Source: Gemmatimonadales bacterium (GTDB lineage Bacteria; Gemmatimonadota; Gemmatimonadetes; Gemmatimonadales; GWC2-71-9). Taken from it: a stretch of DNA of 64,000 nucleotides. Below, one piece after another: positions 62,765-64,000 of the stretch (positions within the stretch are counted from its first letter, which is position 1; each line of letters starts with the position of its first letter). Both the position numbers and the translations under genes were made by a program. The DNA is taken from positions 168,952-232,951 of the forward strand of contig DASUJH010000024.1 of the NCBI GenBank assembly GCA_036279355.1, given 5' to 3'. A model generated the notes under the pieces. It ran no database searches, was not told the origin of the DNA, and worked only from the letters and a program-made list of their open reading frames with translations.

Positions 62765-64000
62765 TCAGTCGCTCACTCGGAACGCCGCCGACTCGGCAGC
62801 CGTGAGATCGGGCGACGTGGCGACGAGCGTGTAGTCGCGTCCTTCGCGGTCGATCACGAGATCGTCAAACGTCGCGATGCCGTTCACCGCTTCCTCCGCG
62901 AGCGTGCCTGACAGGGTGCCGCCGGAGCGGTTCCGGCCCAGACCGACGGTGACGGTGGCGGCGGCGCTCGTGACCACCTCGCCGCCGCCGTCCTCCACGG
63001 CCACGTGTACCGGCGGCGCGATCGGCTGGTCCACGTTCGCCGATTTCGGCTGGGTCAAAAAGCCGAGCCGCGTCGCCGACCCTTCGGGCTCAGCCACGAC
63101 GCTCGTGTAGGGGCTGCCGCCGATCGCATCGCCGTTCAGGGTGATCGCCACCGCGTCCTTTCCCGCGGCGGTCGGGGTGTACGCGGCGGTGTAGGTGCCG
63201 TTGCCCTGGTCAGCCGCCGTGAACGGGCTCACGGTGTTCGCGCCGGAAACGCCGACGACGACGAGGGCGCCACCGGTCTTGAGCTCGTGACCTTTCTTGT
63301 CTCGCGATTGCACGAGGATGTCGGTCGCGACGCCGACGGTCCCGGTCTTGGGGACCATCGCACTGGTGCGGCCGGCATCGGGCGAGGGAGGGGCCGCACT
63401 CACGTCGATCGGGGCCGAGGTGGCACCCGTAAGGCCGGGCGCCGAGAACCCGAGCGTGCGCTTGCCGGCGGCGCCGGTGATCGAGAGGTCGGTGAAGGTC
63501 GCGCGGCCGTTGCCGTCGGTCATCTGCGACGTGGTGCCGCCGAGCGTGCCTCCGCCCGATGCGATGCTGGCGGTCACCGTGATGCCTGCCGTTCCGATCG
63601 GGTTGCCCGAGCCATCGACCACCTGCACGGCCGGCTGTTGCGTGAACGGCACGCCGCTCACGGCGGTACTCGACGGCTGCGTGGCGACGGTGAGCCCGGT
63701 CGCGCTCGGGGGTGGTGGTGGTGGCGGCGGCGGCGGTGGCGGTGGGGCGGTGACGCTCACCGTGACCGTCTGGTCAATCGCGACGCCGCCCGCGCTGGCC
63801 GAGACGGTTTTGCCGCCCGCTACGCTCGAGGTGAACGAACCCGTGGCCACACCGGAGGAATTGGTGGGGCCGTTCGGCTGCGCGATCGTGTTGCCGTCGC
63901 CGCTCGCCGCGATCCTCACCGCGATGCCCGAGAGCGGATTGCCGCCCGCATCGCGCACGGTCACCGTGACGTTGGACGAGCCCTGGCCCGCGACGAAGGT
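62765..64000 (-). CDS. Large secreted Ig-like (BIG) repeat protein, 5' end outside window
   Basis: The frame is open to the window edge, giving at least 412 residues; the N-terminus is missing. At least four Ig-like domains are visible, with the repeated pattern V-x-V-x-D-x-x-G-N-P-x-x-G-x-x-V and TDGNGRATFTDLSI-like ends. One Pro-only spacer encodes a run of about 15 prolines near 63708-63742. It is likely a surface or secreted structural protein. It is followed by the smaller Ig-like lipoprotein 3 bp later. Confidence 0.8.
   Translation of the reverse strand, partial: TFVAGQGSSNVTVTVRDAGGNPLSGIAVRIAASGDGNTIAQPNGPTNSSGVATGSFTSSVAGGKTVSASAGGVAIDQTVTVSVTAPPPPPPPPPPPPPSATGLTVATQPSSTAVSGVPFTQQPAVQVVDGSGNPIGTAGITVTASIASGGGTLGGTTSQMTDGNGRATFTDLSITGAAGKRTLGFSAPGLTGATSAPIDVSAAPPSPDAGRTSAMVPKTGTVGVATDILVQSRDKKGHELKTGGALVVVGVSGANTVSPFTAADQGNGTYTAAYTPTAAGKDAVAITLNGDAIGGSPYTSVVAEPEGSATRLGFLTQPKSANVDQPIAPPVHVAVEDGGGEVVTSAAATVTVGLGRNRSGGTLSGTLAEEAVNGIATFDDLVIDREGRDYTLVATSPDLTAAESAAFRVSD

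Noticed and set aside
63708..63742. GGT/GGC tandem tract as a mobile repeat
   Set aside because: It encodes an in-frame poly-proline linker between Ig-like domains and needs no mobile-element explanation.

Overview
The window is a high-GC, gene-dense chromosomal segment from a Gram-negative bacterium. Gene content points to Gemmatimonadota or a close relative, but this is inferred without a marker-gene comparison. The pointers are many large secreted lipoproteins with Ig-like (BIG) and RCC1 repeats, a DUF4097 protein behind an ECF sigma/anti-sigma pair, a DUF885 metallopeptidase, a three-subunit PntAA/AB/B transhydrogenase and a short RpoD-type sigma factor. No insertion sequence, prophage or CRISPR array was seen. 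Operons are tightly packed, often with ATGA or GTGA overlaps.

Layout. 1-8.5 kb (minus): a DUF2339 membrane protein (cut by the window edge), an MFS transporter, a complete Fe(III)-type ABC importer (ATPase, fused permease, binding protein) and a large secreted PIG-L deacetylase. 8.5-10.7 kb (minus): tandem paralogous 4-TM proteins, a small membrane protein and a DUF971 protein. 10.7-17.8 kb: aconitase, a sigma-70 factor and pntAA-pntAB-pntB. 17.8-20.7 kb (minus): a membrane protein and a TIGR03545/TIGR03546 pair. 20.8-25.6 kb: threonine operon thrA-thrB-thrC. 25.6-29.3 kb: a sorbosone-dehydrogenase-like protein, a SWIB protein with a histone-H1-like tail, and EttA. 29.3-36.7 kb: an alpha-glucan operon (glgP, glgA, GH57 branching enzyme, GH57 4-alpha-glucanotransferase). 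36.7-40 kb: a lipoprotein cytochrome c, the agmatine-to-putrescine pair aguB-aguA and a small lipoprotein. 40.2-44.1 kb (minus): histidine degradation hutU-hutI-hutG without hutH. 44.2-50.3 kb: ECF sigma factor, zinc-finger anti-sigma and DUF4097 protein, then a four-gene surface locus of two paralogous secreted subunits, a PapD-like chaperone and an outer-membrane-barrel-like protein. 50.3-56.5 kb: tRNA-Pro, a DUF885 peptidase, a tiny acidic protein behind a possible structured RNA leader, a phage-type annealing-like protein and a PAS/GGDEF/degenerate-EAL protein. 56.5-64 kb: RCC1/BIG lipoprotein, MFS exporter, Ig-like lipoproteins, Dps, tRNA-Thr and tRNA-Leu.

Most promising for novelty: (i) the subunit/chaperone/barrel locus at 46731-50336, which looks like a diverged, compact chaperone-usher-type system; (ii) a dispersed 9-nt-period TACCG repeat family that forms a 30-bp-arm hairpin after acnA and also lies in frame inside two genes; (iii) the hairpin-rich leader at 52615-52715 with mutually exclusive stems.
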